Below, one piece after another: positions 36,301 to 49,129 of a DNA stretch of 64,000 bases. The notes beneath the pieces are model-generated. The model did not search any database. It saw nothing but the letters and a program-made list of their open reading frames with translations, and had not been told where the DNA came from. This DNA is from Cricetomys ansorgei (taxonomy: Eukaryota; Chordata; Mammalia; Rodentia; Nesomyidae), in contig JAMJFZ010001815.1 of assembly GCA_026225945.1 (NCBI GenBank), positions 14,856,501 through 14,920,500 on the forward strand, in the 5' to 3' direction. Both the position numbers and the translations under genes were made by a program. Positions within the stretch are counted from its first letter, which is position 1; each line of letters opens with the position of its first letter.

Positions 36301-36895
36301 GTAGCATTTACACCTTTCTCTATGAAAGCTAACAATATTAGAGGCTGAGAGTTAGGCATGCTAGTAAACACTGATTGTTTTAGAGAGTTCTGCTTTCTAA
36401 CTTCAGCTTGTGATCCCTTTGTAAAAATAAGTTCTATTGATGATGAACAGCCTATCAGTCTATGCTACTTTTGTAGCTTTAAATTGTGTGTCATTTATTT
36501 TCTGAAGGCAGTCAGTGAGTGAATCCACCTTGAGTGGATATGTTTTCTGTCAGGCTTTCTGAGAAATGAGGAGCCCAAGGGGATCCCATTGATTTGCTAA
36601 CTGTGTCACAGTCCATTTAAGGCAGAATGGCACAAGCATGTGACTAAAGTGATGACAAATGGTTGTGTGTAGAAGGGGTGCTAGCAACACAGATGAATGA
36701 AGGGAATGATAGAGTACATGTCATGGGATGGAAATCAAAGTAAATGTTAAGATTGTGAGAGACAATGAAAAGCACATGTGAGCATTGTGACTTCAGCTGG
36801 ACCAGAAGTGACATTTGTAAGAAACTGAAGTTTTCAGAATTTCTGATATCATACAAATTCATTTTCTCTGAGAGCAGTCAGTCTCCACAATGAGA
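33391..36895. other. AT-rich DNA, no feature recognised
   Basis: About 3.5 kb without recognised repeats, the longest repeat-free run in the window. Frames at 33426-33611, 33684-33872, 34782-35045, 35868-36071 and 36644-36862 (all minus) have no recognisable protein motifs. Confidence 0.45.
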
Positions 36896-36934
36896 TGCTA
36901 CTATATATTGTATACATTACATTATATAGTAGCA
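36896..36934. repeat. 12-bp perfect inverted repeat
   Basis: TGCTACTATATA (36896-36907) and TATATAGTAGCA (36923-36934) form a perfect 12-bp stem with a 15-nt loop that contains GTATAC. Confidence 0.85.
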
Positions 36935-37365
36935 AACAATTTAAATTCATTAAGTTATGTTACCTGAGTTTCTGCTTTTTAAACATAAGAAGAATACACA
37001 CATGTGGACACATTTTTGACAGAAATTCACTTTATTTGTAGCATTTTAGTTATGTTATTTCTTACTAAGAAATAAGATAAATGGTTACTAGACTTCTTTT
37101 AGGCATTTTTAGGCATTAAAGATGAGATCAACATCTTTAGATCATGTTGAGATCCTCAACATCACCTGTATTGAAGCAGAAGCTAGCATCAATTGAGAAC
37201 AATGAAAAATAGAAAACTTAGTATTTTTTTACTTATATCTATAATACTGCTAATCACATTATAGTAGTCAGAATTATCTGTAATTATCTGTAATTTAAAT
37301 ATGGATTCTTACATTTAATTTTAGATTTCATGGCCTTGTACAATACTCTAAATAACTGTCACAGT
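36935..37365. other. AT-rich DNA, no feature recognised
   Basis: No repeat or gene recognised; a local TTTTAGGCA duplication lies near 37098-37116. Confidence 0.4.
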
Positions 37366-37795
37366 ATTCTAGTTTTCTTTCTGTTACCTTGACAAAATAC
37401 TAACCAAAGGAACTAGGGGAGGGAAAGGGAAAGATTATTTTGGCTTATAATTACTGGTCACAACTCATTGTCAAGGAAGCTCAGTGCAGGAAATCATACT
37501 TAAGGAAGCATACCAGGAACAATGGAGGAATGAGGCTTTCTGGCTCATTCTCCAGCTGACTTTAAGGCTTAACATCATCTAGCTTTCCCATGCAGTTTGG
37601 GGCCATTTTCCCAGGAATGGTACCGCCTACAGAAGGCAAGGAAATTCCTACATTCCTCCTCCAACAGGGAGGGCAACTCTCTACTAACATGACCATAAGT
37701 CATCTTGATCTTGGCAATGCCTTAATAGAGAACATTCTCAGATGGGTAAGTTGTGTCAAGTTGACATTGAAGCTAACTACAGTTTGTTCAATTTG
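37366..37795 (-). mobile_element. MaLR LTR (MT-like), antisense
   Basis: Starts TTTCTTTCTGTTACCTTGAC, has GGAATGGTACCGCCTACAG in the middle and ends with GTTGTGTCAAGTTGACATTG and AAGCTAACTACAG. This is a nearly complete antisense MaLR LTR. Confidence 0.75.
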
Positions 37796-39067
37796 TTATT
37801 TAACTTTTAAAAGCTTCAATTATTTGAAACTGGGAATAATCACAATAGATACTGGCTAAAAGTTTGAAAAACAACAATGGAATAATGTTAAACTCAGTAT
37901 TCTATATCTTATAGACAGTACACATTCCATATGAGGGACCAGCAACTTGTACATTAGTTAAAATTCTTGGATGATTTATGTTAATAAAGGAGTCACCTCT
38001 TCAGTTGTTGTCTGAGTTTTATCTATTACCCAAATAAAGTGCATAGGATTGAAAGTTAATGTTCAACTACTTAAGATGTACCTAGAAAACAGTTGTCATA
38101 TTTCATTGCAATCTTCTAAAAGAATAGCTTTATCATTAATGATGGAAAAACAATGATTAAAATAGCTTAGGGAAATGGTGACAGTATGAAAGGATATTGT
38201 GTTCTGTAGTCAATCTCAGTGGTTCTGCAATGTCCAAGGATTCCCTTACTGATCCACACCACAAGCCCTCTACCTCTGTATTACCCCTCAGGAGTCTCCT
38301 TGGGTTCTCACATTCTAAGAGGCCATCTCATAGTGCTGTAAGACGTTTACCTAGATTCTGGCTTTCCGTAGCCATAATAAAGTACACCATGTGAAACTGG
38401 ATCCTTCAAGCAAGGAATCATAGAGCCATCAAGAAGAGACAAGAGAATTGATACCAGTAGGTAGGATTTTTCCCTCAGTCTTACTCTAGCATTTTATCTT
38501 GCATCTATTTTTAAATTATCATTAACTACACAAGGCCAATGAATATGTAAGGATAATTATAAATAATTTTATGTGATATACTGATTGTAGTGAGTGCTTT
38601 TTATATGGTTTACATGGTATTATAAATGACATGATAATTAATTAAAGTCATATGCCATTAGAAGGCATTATAGAATTGTGGAATATCATAAATAAAGATA
38701 ATATTTTAAGATATGTTCATTAATACATATTGGCAAGCACAAACAACTAGTATCAAATTAAATTTTAGCACAGCTAGTACATAAATATGCAGATAACTTA
38801 TAAATTGTTTTTCAAGACAAATAACAAAAATTAACTATATTAATGAAAAATCAGAAAGACCAAGTCCTGATGAAATACGATTTTCTGGTCATAAATGTGT
38901 TTCCTAATACTGAGATCCTAATAAACAAACTATGCACCTGAACACACACAAGGCATGCTTATACATTAAGAGGATACAAAACACATGGGAGGCCTTCATG
39001 CACTTATATTGTTAACTCTAAGCCAACATGATAACTTATAGTGATTTTATTCAAAAATATATCTTAA
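37796..39067. other. AT-rich DNA, no feature recognised
   Basis: No gene or repeat recognised. A 65-codon plus-strand frame at 38197-38394 lies in slightly more GC-rich DNA without recognisable motifs. Confidence 0.4.
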
Positions 39068-39457
39068 AATATATTATGATAGATGGTTTTGTCAGCTTGG
39101 CACAAAGTTAGACATTCCTAGGGATAAAATAAAATCTCAATTGAAAAACTGCCTCCATAAGATAGGCCTGTGTAGATAGCTGTTGGGCATTTCCTTCATT
39201 GCTTATTAATGTCATAGTGCTGAGCCCTGTGTGATCAGTGCCATCCCTAAGCAGGTAAGTTTCATTGTATAAAATTGGTACCATGGCAAGCCAGCAAGCA
39301 AAGTTCCTTCATGGCCTCTACTACTACTGTTCCTGCTTCCAGCTTCCTGCTTTATTTCCTGCTCTGACTTCCCTCAAGGATGGATTGTAAACCTATAAGT
39401 ATAAGCCAAATAAACCCTTTCTTTCTGAAGTCACAGCAATAGAAACTAAACCAGGAT
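39068..39457 (+). mobile_element. MaLR LTR (ORR1/MT-like), sense
   Basis: GCCTCCATAAGATAGGCCTG, CATTTCCTTCATTGCTTATT, CATGGCCTCTACTACTACTG, then AAGCCAAATAAACCCTTTCT, the hallmark poly(A) region of this LTR, and CACAGCAATAGAAACTAAAC. Confidence 0.8.
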
Positions 39458-39518
39458 AGACACTACACTGACATCTTGTAAATCAGGACAGAGACTTATG
39501 CTTTTATAGATCTTGTGG

Positions 39519-39546
39519 TTTTTTTGGTTTTGTTTTGTTTTGTTTC
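39519..39546. repeat. (TTTTG)n tract
   Basis: About five imperfect GTTTT units following a T-run. Confidence 0.85.
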
Positions 39547-39861
39547 AGGTAGGGTTATGGGCTCATTGAGAAAGTATTTGAAATTTTATGCTGGAGGTTC
39601 TTTTAGCGTAATGAGCTATTCTGTTTTTTAAGGAAATAAAAAATGTTTGAGAAATGTAGACTACGGAGGCCTGGCGTAGGAAGATTCATACGATTATGAG
39701 GGTTTGGAAAACCTCAAAGTCTCTATTAGGATAGATACATACATTTATTTGATACATTTTAGTTAAGAATGTGGAAGTGAAAGCTTGGTGGTTTACTGGG
39801 AAAATGGGTGTTGGGTAATTGGGGTTGAAAAGCTTCCAGTGATTAATAAGAGATCAACATT

Positions 39862-40213
39862 GCTCTAGTTTGCTTTTCTGTTGTTGTTATGAAGCACCAC
39901 AATCAAAAGCAACTTACAGAGGAATAAGTTTACTTATTTTACACATCATGATCGTAGTCCATCATGAAAGTTCAAACATGAACACAATGTAAGAATCTAG
40001 AGGCAGGAACTGAAGCAGAATCCATGGAGAAAAACAGTTTACAAGCTTGTACCTCATTGCCTTCTCAACCCACTTATTTATACAGCCCACAAATGCTGCC
40101 CAGAGGTGGCACAATCCCTGGTGAGCTGGGACTTTCTCAAATGATTAATCAAGAAAATGTATCCACAGATACACCTACATGCCAATTGTGGTATAAACAT
40201 GAGATCTTATAAA
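39862..40213 (-). mobile_element. MaLR LTR (ORR1-like), antisense
   Basis: Opens CTCTAGTTTGCTTTTCTGTT, then AATCAAAAGCAACTTACAGA, AGTCCATCATGAAAGTTC, TAGAGGCAGGAACTGAAGCA and TGATTAATCAAGAAAATGTA. Confidence 0.75.
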
Positions 40214-40239
40214 CAAGAAATGAAAGAGTATGGCTCAAA

Positions 40240-40655
40240 GTGTTATGTTTGTCAAAACTGACAAAGAATAAATTGTCAAAGTTTCTTTTGACTTGGAATA
40301 AACCTAGACATATCTGAAAGAGAAATCTCAGTAGAGCAATTATCTCTATCAGCCTTATCAGTGACTATGTCTGCAGGGTATGTTCTTGTTTGCTGATTTA
40401 TTTGAAAGGATCAAGTAGGCAGTGTCACACCTGGGATTATGGGCCTGGCTTATATAAAAAGGCTAGGAGTACATGTCTAGTGGCCAAGACAGTAAGTAGC
40501 ACTCCGCAATGTTGTCTGCTTTAGTTCATGCTTCTAGTTTCCTAACTTGAGTTCCTTCCTTGGCCTTTCTTCATGTTGAGTGTGAGTTGTAATCCAAAAA
40601 ACTACAGTCCATTCCTTAGTGTTCTATCACAGCAGCAGCAAAGCAAACTCACTCC
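40240..40655 (+). mobile_element. MaLR LTR (ORR1-like), sense
   Basis: GACATATCTGAAAGAGAAAT, CTATGTCTGCAGGGTATGTT, TATAAAAAGGCTAGGAG and CTATCACAGCAGCAGCAAAG follow the sense order of a rodent MaLR LTR. It lies about 30 bp from an antisense copy, forming an inverted pair. Confidence 0.65.
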
Positions 40656-40954
40656 TCTATTGCCATTGTTTTGCTCTTACATTTCCTTGAAAAACACAAG
40701 CCATGGATTTGTACTTGCTTTTATTTGCAAATATTATTTAGTGTTGTAATTGACTTTCTACTGAAGTAGGTTTTTATACACACTATTTACGTAGTAGGTA
40801 TATTCAAATACAATATTTTATATTAGCATTTAGTTGATTATTCATAAATGCATTTACACGAGGTAGGTATGATATAACAAAGATGAACAGCTATTTTCAA
40901 CACTAAACTTGCTCATTGTGTTCCTCTTCATGTCTTGTCACACTTAATTCATGA

Positions 40955-42240
40955 TGTCATTTCTTTTCTTTTCTTCTTTCATAGAAGACCTATCATCAGT
41001 ATCCCTCCTACACTCCTTCCATTCCTCCCAGCTTCCCTCATCCTCTCTTTCTTCCTATCATAAATATCCTATCCTCCCCATCCCACCAACTTATCCATCC
41101 CACAGCATCTTTCCATAGAAGAGAGCAGTCCTCCCAGGGTCACCACTGAAAAATAGGGAACAACAAGTGGGACAAGGCCAGGCACCAGTCCTCACATCCA
41201 GGGTGGACCAGGCCACCCAGCAAAAGGAATTGCATCCCAAGGACAGGCAAAAGCATCAGAGAACACTCACATATACTCTAGCCTACAGGCTCTCTGCAAG
41301 AATCCCAATCTAGACAACCACATAACAAATCTAGGAGACCCTTCCAGTTCCCCTGTCTTCTGCTTCGGCTCTGGGGGACCCTAGAGTACTGGTTGGTTCA
41401 CTCTGTGGTCCTGCTCTCCTGATGTCCCCTACCCCAAATGCCCCCAAAATGCTCCACCCCCTCTTCTGTGGGTTTTCTGGAGTTCTGCATGATGTTTGGC
41501 TCTGAGCTTCTGCATCTGTTCTCATCAGCTTTTGGCAGAAGCCTCTCTGATGGAGACTGGACTAGATACTAGTCTATGAGTAGAACATGATATCATTAGA
41601 AATCATATCCTGGCTATCCAGTTTCTAGTTCCTGGCCTACCCTGCAGAATTAGGTATGTGTTCTCTCCCTTGGCATTGGGGTTCTGCCTTTCCATTGCCT
41701 CAGTGGGTCCTGTAGGGATGGTGGTTTATAGGTCAAAGGTTTTATGACTGAGGTGGTTTCCCAGTCCCTTCACTGTGAGCCTTACTAGCTACACAAAATG
41801 GCCTGTTCAGGTTCCCCATCTCCCATTGCTAGAGGACCTTATCAAGGTCTCCATCATGGGCTCCAGTGAAATTCCACTGCCTTTGATCTCCAGATTTCCC
41901 CTCAAAGTCCCCCAATTCCAACTGTCCCTCCATATACTCTCTCTTGCCATCCCTCTCCTGACACCTGGCCTCCCCTCCTTCCATTTCCATCCTCCCCCAG
42001 ACCACCAGCACTGTGTATTCTACTCTCCCCCTCTACCAGGGAGATATCATCACAACCAAGCTCCTCCTTGTTCAGTCCCTCTGGGTCTGTGGATTGGTGC
42101 CTTTGTCCTTTGTTTAACAGATAATAACCACTTATAAGTGAGTTCTTACTATTTTAGTAAGTTTTAGCAAACATGAGGTATGTTCTTCCACACACACAAA
42201 ATATTCTACCTCAATCTCTACTTCAATCTCTCTTTCCTCC
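40955..42240 (-). mobile_element. L1 (Lx-type) long 3' UTR, antisense
   Basis: A T-rich start (40960-40980) corresponds to the poly(A) end. Reverse Lx landmarks follow in order: GAGCAGTCCTCCCAGGGTCA, AGGACAGGCAAAAGCATCAG, ATGATGTTTGGCTCTGAGC, AGAAGCCTCTCTGATGGAGA, TAGGTCAAAGGTTTTATGAC, AAAATGGCCTGTTCAGGTTC and ATAACCACTTATAAGTGAGT. It is 5' truncated. The 120-codon frame at 41775-42137 is antisense to this UTR. Confidence 0.85.
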
Positions 42241-42574
42241 TTTCATTGTAATTCTGATATCAAAGAAGACATATTTTTCAATGTCCCTCTTTCATAGAGG
42301 TGTGACAAAAAATAAGTGAATTTATCAGTAATGGAGACTATCAGTGGAAAATAATGTGCATTGTCTCTGATGGTCCCAGGCCTTTCCATGGCTGTGTCAA
42401 ACTTGAAGTCAGATGTCAAGAGTGACTGAGTGACATTCTCACCATAAAAGTATGTGCAATGATGGGCTGGTACTACACTGCCCAACTTCAATTGTACAAC
42501 CTGAGTCCACAATGTCTTTTACACATTGCCGTTGGAGCCCACAAAATATATTTCTAGATCCCCTTTTCTCTATT
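42241..42574 (-). other. Unassigned sequence with 89-codon open frame
   Basis: A minus-strand frame at 42243-42512 is open for 89 codons right next to the truncated end of the L1. I do not recognise it, and it lacks a signal peptide, a membrane segment or a known motif. It may be an unrecognised repeat or a retrocopy fragment. Confidence 0.2.
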
Positions 42575-42601
42575 AAAACAAAACAAAACAAAACAAAAAA
42601 A
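42575..42601. repeat. (AAAAC)n tract
   Basis: Four to five AAAAC units followed by an A-run. Confidence 0.9.
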
Positions 42602-45600
42602 CGCCTCCAGTCTCATAAGAACCACTAAACTCATAAGGCCCTAGTTCACAGTGAGGGCAAGAAAAAGAAGAATCTTTCCCTTGTACTTACCTGATGAAGC
42701 AGTTCCTGAAAGCCCTACCACTTAGCTTGCTGATTTCTGCAATAATGAATTTCATTTAATTTCCATGGTTTGACTCATAATTCGCTTTTTCATTATTACC
42801 ACTTTTTTTCTTTCTCCATTAAGTTTCTAAGATGCATTATTTTTTTTTATTTCTCTATCTTATTCATCAAAGAATCAGCATGCAGCAATGTTAAGAGACA
42901 GCATTTTTAAAATATCATTTTGTTTCTTTATACTCCCTACCTCTTGTTCCACAATGTTACACTGAATACACTGCAATTAAAAATATATTATTAATACTTT
43001 GATTGCCCCTGTGTTTTCCTTCCAGAACACTCTAGGTGATTATCATGATGAGATTTCCTTGATGGATTTGTTGTTAGTCTCAAAACCAAACAAACACTGA
43101 AAATGATCATTGTAAAAAGCTTTCATATTAATGGGAACACTTCAGTCCTGAAATTAACTTTGATGTTTTGACTAAAGAGTACAAGTAGAGTGACTGTCGT
43201 GGTATAAAAAGTACGCAGTGTTTCAAGCTATGAAATAGGATGTCTTGATCCAAGAGAATCCTTAACAGGAAAATACAACATTCACAGAACCAGCTTGTCC
43301 CTCAAAGCAAAATGAATATTCAAGGCACTCATTTTCAAGGCTTGATTGTAAGTAAAAATTCATTTCTTTAAAACAACAGGGAGGATATTGATATAATTGT
43401 CAGTCATTTGTTCATGGGTCTGGCACTTGTGTAAATCATAGGCTTATAAAAAGTAATCTACACATCCACTAAAAATGTACAATTACCTCTACATCCTTCA
43501 ATATTCAGGTTTCCTTGGGAATTTTGTTAAGTAAAGGGATGGAGGATAATAAAAGAACTGCAGAAAGTGATGACATTCTTAAAGTCAGGAAGAACAGTAG
43601 GAGTTTAAGAAAGTAGGAAAAACAAAACATTAGAATTTTTGCAATTCTTCCAATTCTGACTACAAAAAAAAAAAAAACAGTTGTCTCATTGTGAATCTGC
43701 TGAAGACACTGACAATGTGCACAGCAAAGAAATCAGTGTGATCGAAGTAGTGTACATATTTAAGAACAGTAAAATGTATACCAAATTGTCTTGATATCTA
43801 GAACTTTAATTTACAAGTATAGAAATTCAAAAATGGAGGATAAAATTTAGAAAAATTCCCAAGCCACTAGGATATAAAAATAAACCTTAAAAAATAAATC
43901 TATTACATGTCTACTTTTGACAAGATCTATCTAAAGTACTCTGGAGAATTCATGGCCTATTTCTCATTTTTATACTCTTTTGAGATTGAAATGTGCTACA
44001 TATTACATTTTTCTGAAAGTCCTTTTTTTTCCTAAAAAAGTGAAATTATATTGAACAAACTTCTTCAAGGTACATAAAAGTCTTCTCTGATGAAAAGTTC
44101 TCATGAACACTTCCTCTCTTATAATTGCCTATTTATGTTATAATAACACTAGGTGTTTTCCTTTGCTCCTGGGAAATTAATTTAGCTGTCATTTAAAAAA
44201 TAATACCATGCATATAACTTATTATGTAGCCACACAGTAACTCATACTCATTTTAGAAAATACTCATATGATATCTTTCTTTGCAGAATACACAAGAATC
44301 CATGTATTCCTAAACTGTTTATTTGCATATTAATATATTAAACAAATATGACTTGAATTCTTATCAGGGGTCAAGTACTGAGGTAGATGGTAGAGTGATA
44401 AATAATGAGGAATATCAATCGAGGGAGTACATCAGTGCAGTGTGTGTGAGTAGGGGTAACATGATCAGTTTTCCATACTAAGCCAAAAGATCCAGCATGG
44501 TCCTCAAAATCCACATTGCTGCTGTGCATGCCCTGTACAATTAACCCAGCTTAAATATTGGTGAGGTTAATGAATATATCAGAACATCACTTCCAAGGTA
44601 AAAATACATTACATCGAAGAAAAGATTTAGGCATACAGTTAAAATTCTTAATCAAAGCAGAAACAACTAATAAATGTTTATATTGGGGGAGATCCTACAA
44701 AACCAGGTAGCAAATAAAAAAAAAAAAAAAAAGGATGGCAATCTTGGCTTAAAGAAAAAAATGAAACTTGATATACTACCTGTGACAAAGCAAAAAACAA
44801 AAAAACGAAAACTGCATTCAGCCCTACAGACTAAAAATGTTCAATTTAGACAGCTAATACGAACATAACACCAGAATCTTGCAAACACAAAGAAGTACAT
44901 TGTACCCACCAAGAAGAGGACCCTGTATATTAGCTTACAGTTCTGAGTGACATCTTAATTTTTAAATTATAAAAGAATATCTTATGAAAGAATAACTCTC
45001 CTAAGCCATGCACAGAATTCTGACCTTTAGAAGTTGTGAGATCATACATGTAAATTTCTTTAAGTTGATAAGCTTGGCCAAACGAGATAGGCAGCCTACC
45101 ATAAAATCCAGTCAAATGCAAGGATGACTAAGACATCTTAAGTACTTTGGGAAAGTGTCCAGAACTGGTGGCATAAGTCCTAGGGTATTATATATCACCA
45201 AATTAAGCCTTGTGAGATACAGAAGGAATGAGACAGATGAAGGCCAGAAGGAAAGTTCAAGAAATTAAGAACAAATCAGTATAGAAGGAACACTGAATCC
45301 AAGGAGGAAGAAGATGCATTACTACACATAATTAGCCAAGACATTGCTCAGGTTTTAAGTGAGCTTTACTTCATGCACAATTGAGAATAGTGTGGCAAGT
45401 TATATATTGGTCCCCATGCCCCAACCATCTCCACCTGTCAGAGGTATCTAAGCAAAAATCAGAAGCCTCTGATTGCTACATTGCATGCCAAACTAAGATT
45501 GTAGATACAATCAAGTTAAGGATCTTGAAATAATGAGATCATTATTTCTGCTGTATGTGGAAAGGCCTCATATTCTAGTATAACATTCTGTTTAGGATCC

Positions 45601-46587
45601 TTATAAACTGGAAACACATTTTTAAAAGGAGGAAGGAAGATGAAAAGAATAATTTGAATCAATGTTATTTAAGGCGTCAAGAGCCAAAAATAAAGTAGAA
45701 GCTAGAAAAGCAATAACATAGAAGTCTTCGAAAGAATGTAGCACTGCAAATGACCTGGTTTAGACTGTGTTTAGCATTCAATTATTGTGAAACTGTGTCT
45801 CAATTTGAAAGTTTTATATGTGATATTATTTGTTATACTTATATATGATGACAATAGAGACAAGTTAAATGAAATTTACTAATTAGGGATATTCTTCTAT
45901 TTTGGGACAAGGCTTTCTAATCCATAAGACCGGCACATATCCAAAATTTGTTAAAGATTTCCTGCAAAGATAATTAAACTATAGCTGACCACTTTATACT
46001 AGGCATTTCGTGGCATTTACAAGTTGTGCTTAAAAAAAATATCTGTAATGTTTCTTTTTTCCCCCTGAGGTTTTATTTTGCTAAAAAGTATATGCTCTTA
46101 AAATTGAGAAAGTATGGTAATATACATTTTATTACATATATATTTGGTAGGAAACATTAAAGTCTTGTTTTTATTATTTTCCTTTTACAACAATATCGTT
46201 AATTTAGGAAATCACACATGCCAGGTTACCACTGAAAATGTATGATAGTAGAAATATCCTTTCAACTGAATTATGTTTCCACTAATTGAAATTTGTATCA
46301 ATCATATTGGCATGTTAGTTTCAAGTGTTTGAATCTCTTTTAGTGTCAAGTTCTATTGCAAATGGAAATATTAATAACTATGATGGGTTCATTTAGAGAA
46401 CAGAAGACAATCATGGTGTATATGTAGTAAGCCTGAACCACTGCAGAGTCTTGCCTTTGACGGACTGACCCATAGCACATGGCCATTAGGTAATTTATTG
46501 ATTGAAAGCTGACTTGTCGCCCCAGTATGCTTAAGTTAAAGCTGGGAAATCCAAGGTTCCCTGGGTTCCGGTTGAAGAAGCCTGCAA

Positions 46588-46589
<2 letters not shown>
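42602..46589. other. AT-rich DNA, no feature recognised
   Basis: About 4 kb with A-runs at 43664-43678 and 44716-44732 but no recognised gene or confidently named repeat. The block 46380-46590 is less AT-rich and may be an old element. Confidence 0.4.

Positions 46590-46660
<71 letters not shown>
46590..46660. repeat. Compound (GT)n(GA)n microsatellite
   Basis: About 18 GT units directly joined to about 17 GA units, uninterrupted. Confidence 0.97.
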
Positions 46661-46663
<3 letters not shown>

Positions 46664-47394
46664 CCCTTAATGATTTTTAGAAATCAAGTCACCCAACTAG
46701 ACGAATTTGTAATGGTAATATAAAAGTATTAGGCTAGAGTTGAAATATTCTAGCTGTGCAGTGACTTAAAAGGTATTACCCAGATAAAGACAGTAGTGCT
46801 TTGTAGAACATATATACCTCTCTTATTAAAGATGGAAAGAAAACCACTTTATATTCTCAGAAAACCAATTCCGAATCTATTATCCAAATGAAGGAGCATA
46901 GGCTAAAAATAACAGCAAACTGACACCATCTTTCACAGTTATTAGCTGTAAATGGATATTAGGCATTGTACCATCACAAAGAACCAAAAATGGGAAGAGC
47001 GGTTTACTTTAAACAACATGAAAACCAAAGTATTGTGAAAAATTCTTCCTATCATGAGGAGCTAATTTATTTTCCTTCTGCTTCTCCTTCTAGATTTGCA
47101 TTATATAAGTTTTAGTTCTCAATGTTAGCAATTATTGGTGAGGCAGATGAGATGTGTATGAAAAACCAGGAACAATCAAGTTTCCAATGATGTCTAGAAA
47201 GTATATATAAATGTGAAAATTATTTAAAATTATTTATACATTGGAATCTATACATTTTATTTTATTTTTTATTCTAAGAAATTAAGTTATCATTTAAAGG
47301 ATATATTCAAATATAATAAATAAACTACTCTAGTTTTTAATGATATTTTATTATATTTTAAGAATTTGACACCTGGTAGGAGGGGACAACAGAT
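46661..47394. other. AT-rich DNA, no feature recognised
   Basis: No gene or repeat recognised upstream of the L1 3' UTR. Confidence 0.45.
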
Positions 47395-48751
47395 GAATAT
47401 CCTTCATAAAGGGATATAGAATAGATAGTTACGGGTAGATGAAGCGGCTGGAATGGGAAGATCAAGTGGAGAGAGTTAGAGGGGAGGTGGGACAGAACAC
47501 AAGAAGAGATAGCTAAAGTTAAAGACTATTTGAAGGGTAGTATGGAAAGCTAATACAAAAAATTTCCTAATTTACAAACATATATGAAGACTATCTAAAT
47601 GAAATAGTCAAGTAACACAGAAGACACATCCTCAACTAGACACCACTTGCCACTAAATAAAGCCTCCAATACTGTGAAGAAGTTACATCTAATTGAGTTG
47701 TTGTCCAAAGGGGTCACATGGAAATCCCCAAATAATCCAGTCTGTTACCAATATTATAGTTTTCCCTCTCCACAAATTGACAGCAAGGCCCTATTGCTAA
47801 AGACACAGCTACACAACACATTGAACACTGAGAATTTGATCTAATATTTATATAGAGCCTTCATCTTTACTTGTCAGCATTTTTTGGTACAGGAATATAC
47901 TCTGCACACTACCAAAGGAGAAGTGTGAACACCAAGCCAGCTACAAACACTTTGATCTACAATAGTGTCCTGCTTGAAAGATATGGTAGTACAATGGTGG
48001 CACAAAATTTGTGAAAATAACCAACCAATAAATATCTGATTTGATTTAAGGCCCACTCCATGGGATGTAACTCATACCTGACACTGCTTGGGAGTCCAAG
48101 AACCTAAGACTAGATAGCACAAGGACCTAGGTGAAAACCAAACATTACTGTTCTACTTTAAAAACAAAACAAAACCAAATAAACCAAACAACACAAAAAA
48201 ATGTGGCAATAATATGATTCATAATGATATTTTGCTATACTCATAGATGAGTGACTTCCTCAGCCATCATCAGAGAAGCTTCCTCCTGCAGCAGATTGGA
48301 ACAAGTACAGAGACCCACAACCATCTATTATGTAGAGAGTGAGAGATCTCAAAACTCTCAGATCTAAACCTGATATTACCATCAAATCCCTACCCAGCAG
48401 AGATTGTGTAAGAGCCAGAGGGGTTAGAAGATATTAACGAAACAATGCCTTGACATATGGCAGTAATGTTGCACATGTGAGTTCAGAGAGACTTATGCTG
48501 CATACACAGGGCCTGTATGGGTCTGGACCAGATGGGATCCAATATCTGATAAAAGTGGACATATGCACCCATCCCTAACCCAAAGCTAACAACAATTGAC
48601 AACCACTTGAAAATTAAATTTTAGTTTTCTTCAAGAAGCCTCACTAGTTAAAGCAAACTACTTTAAGGGTAGGATTCACACTCAAAAGTAGAGGGCCAAG
48701 AGAAAACAAACTCAATATCATCTTTGCAGGTTCTTTGACTTAAAATGTTTC

Positions 48752-48796
48752 CCTTCCTTCCTTCCTTCCTTCCTTCCTTCCTTCCTTCCTTCCTTC

Positions 48797-48846
<50 letters not shown>

Positions 48847-48874
48847 ATCTTTCTTTCTTTCTTTCTTTCTTTCC
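48752..48874. repeat. (TTCC)n(TTTC)n compound microsatellite
   Basis: About twelve TTCC units followed by about eighteen TTTC units with one TATC variant. It lies within the L1 3' UTR. Confidence 0.97.
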
Positions 48875-49129
48875 TATACTGGTCTTTTGCATCTATACTA
48901 TCACTTCCAGTTTAATGTTTTTATGAGATTTCAGAATGTATAAGTGGGTGGGTATCTGAGTCTATGTCTGTTTCTTGTGCCTTTTATTTGGCTTTTTTCC
49001 CCTTCTGTTTCTTTGTTTTGTCCTAATCCAATGTGTTAGTTTTTGTTTTATTGCATTTAACGTTTTTATTATCCCTTAGAAGCCTGTTTGTTTTCAAATA
49101 AGACACAGGAGTGGGATGGATCTGTATGG

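Noticed and set aside
41775..42137. 120-codon plus-strand open frame rich in Pro/Leu
   Set aside because: It is antisense to an Lx L1 3' UTR whose landmarks run through the whole interval.
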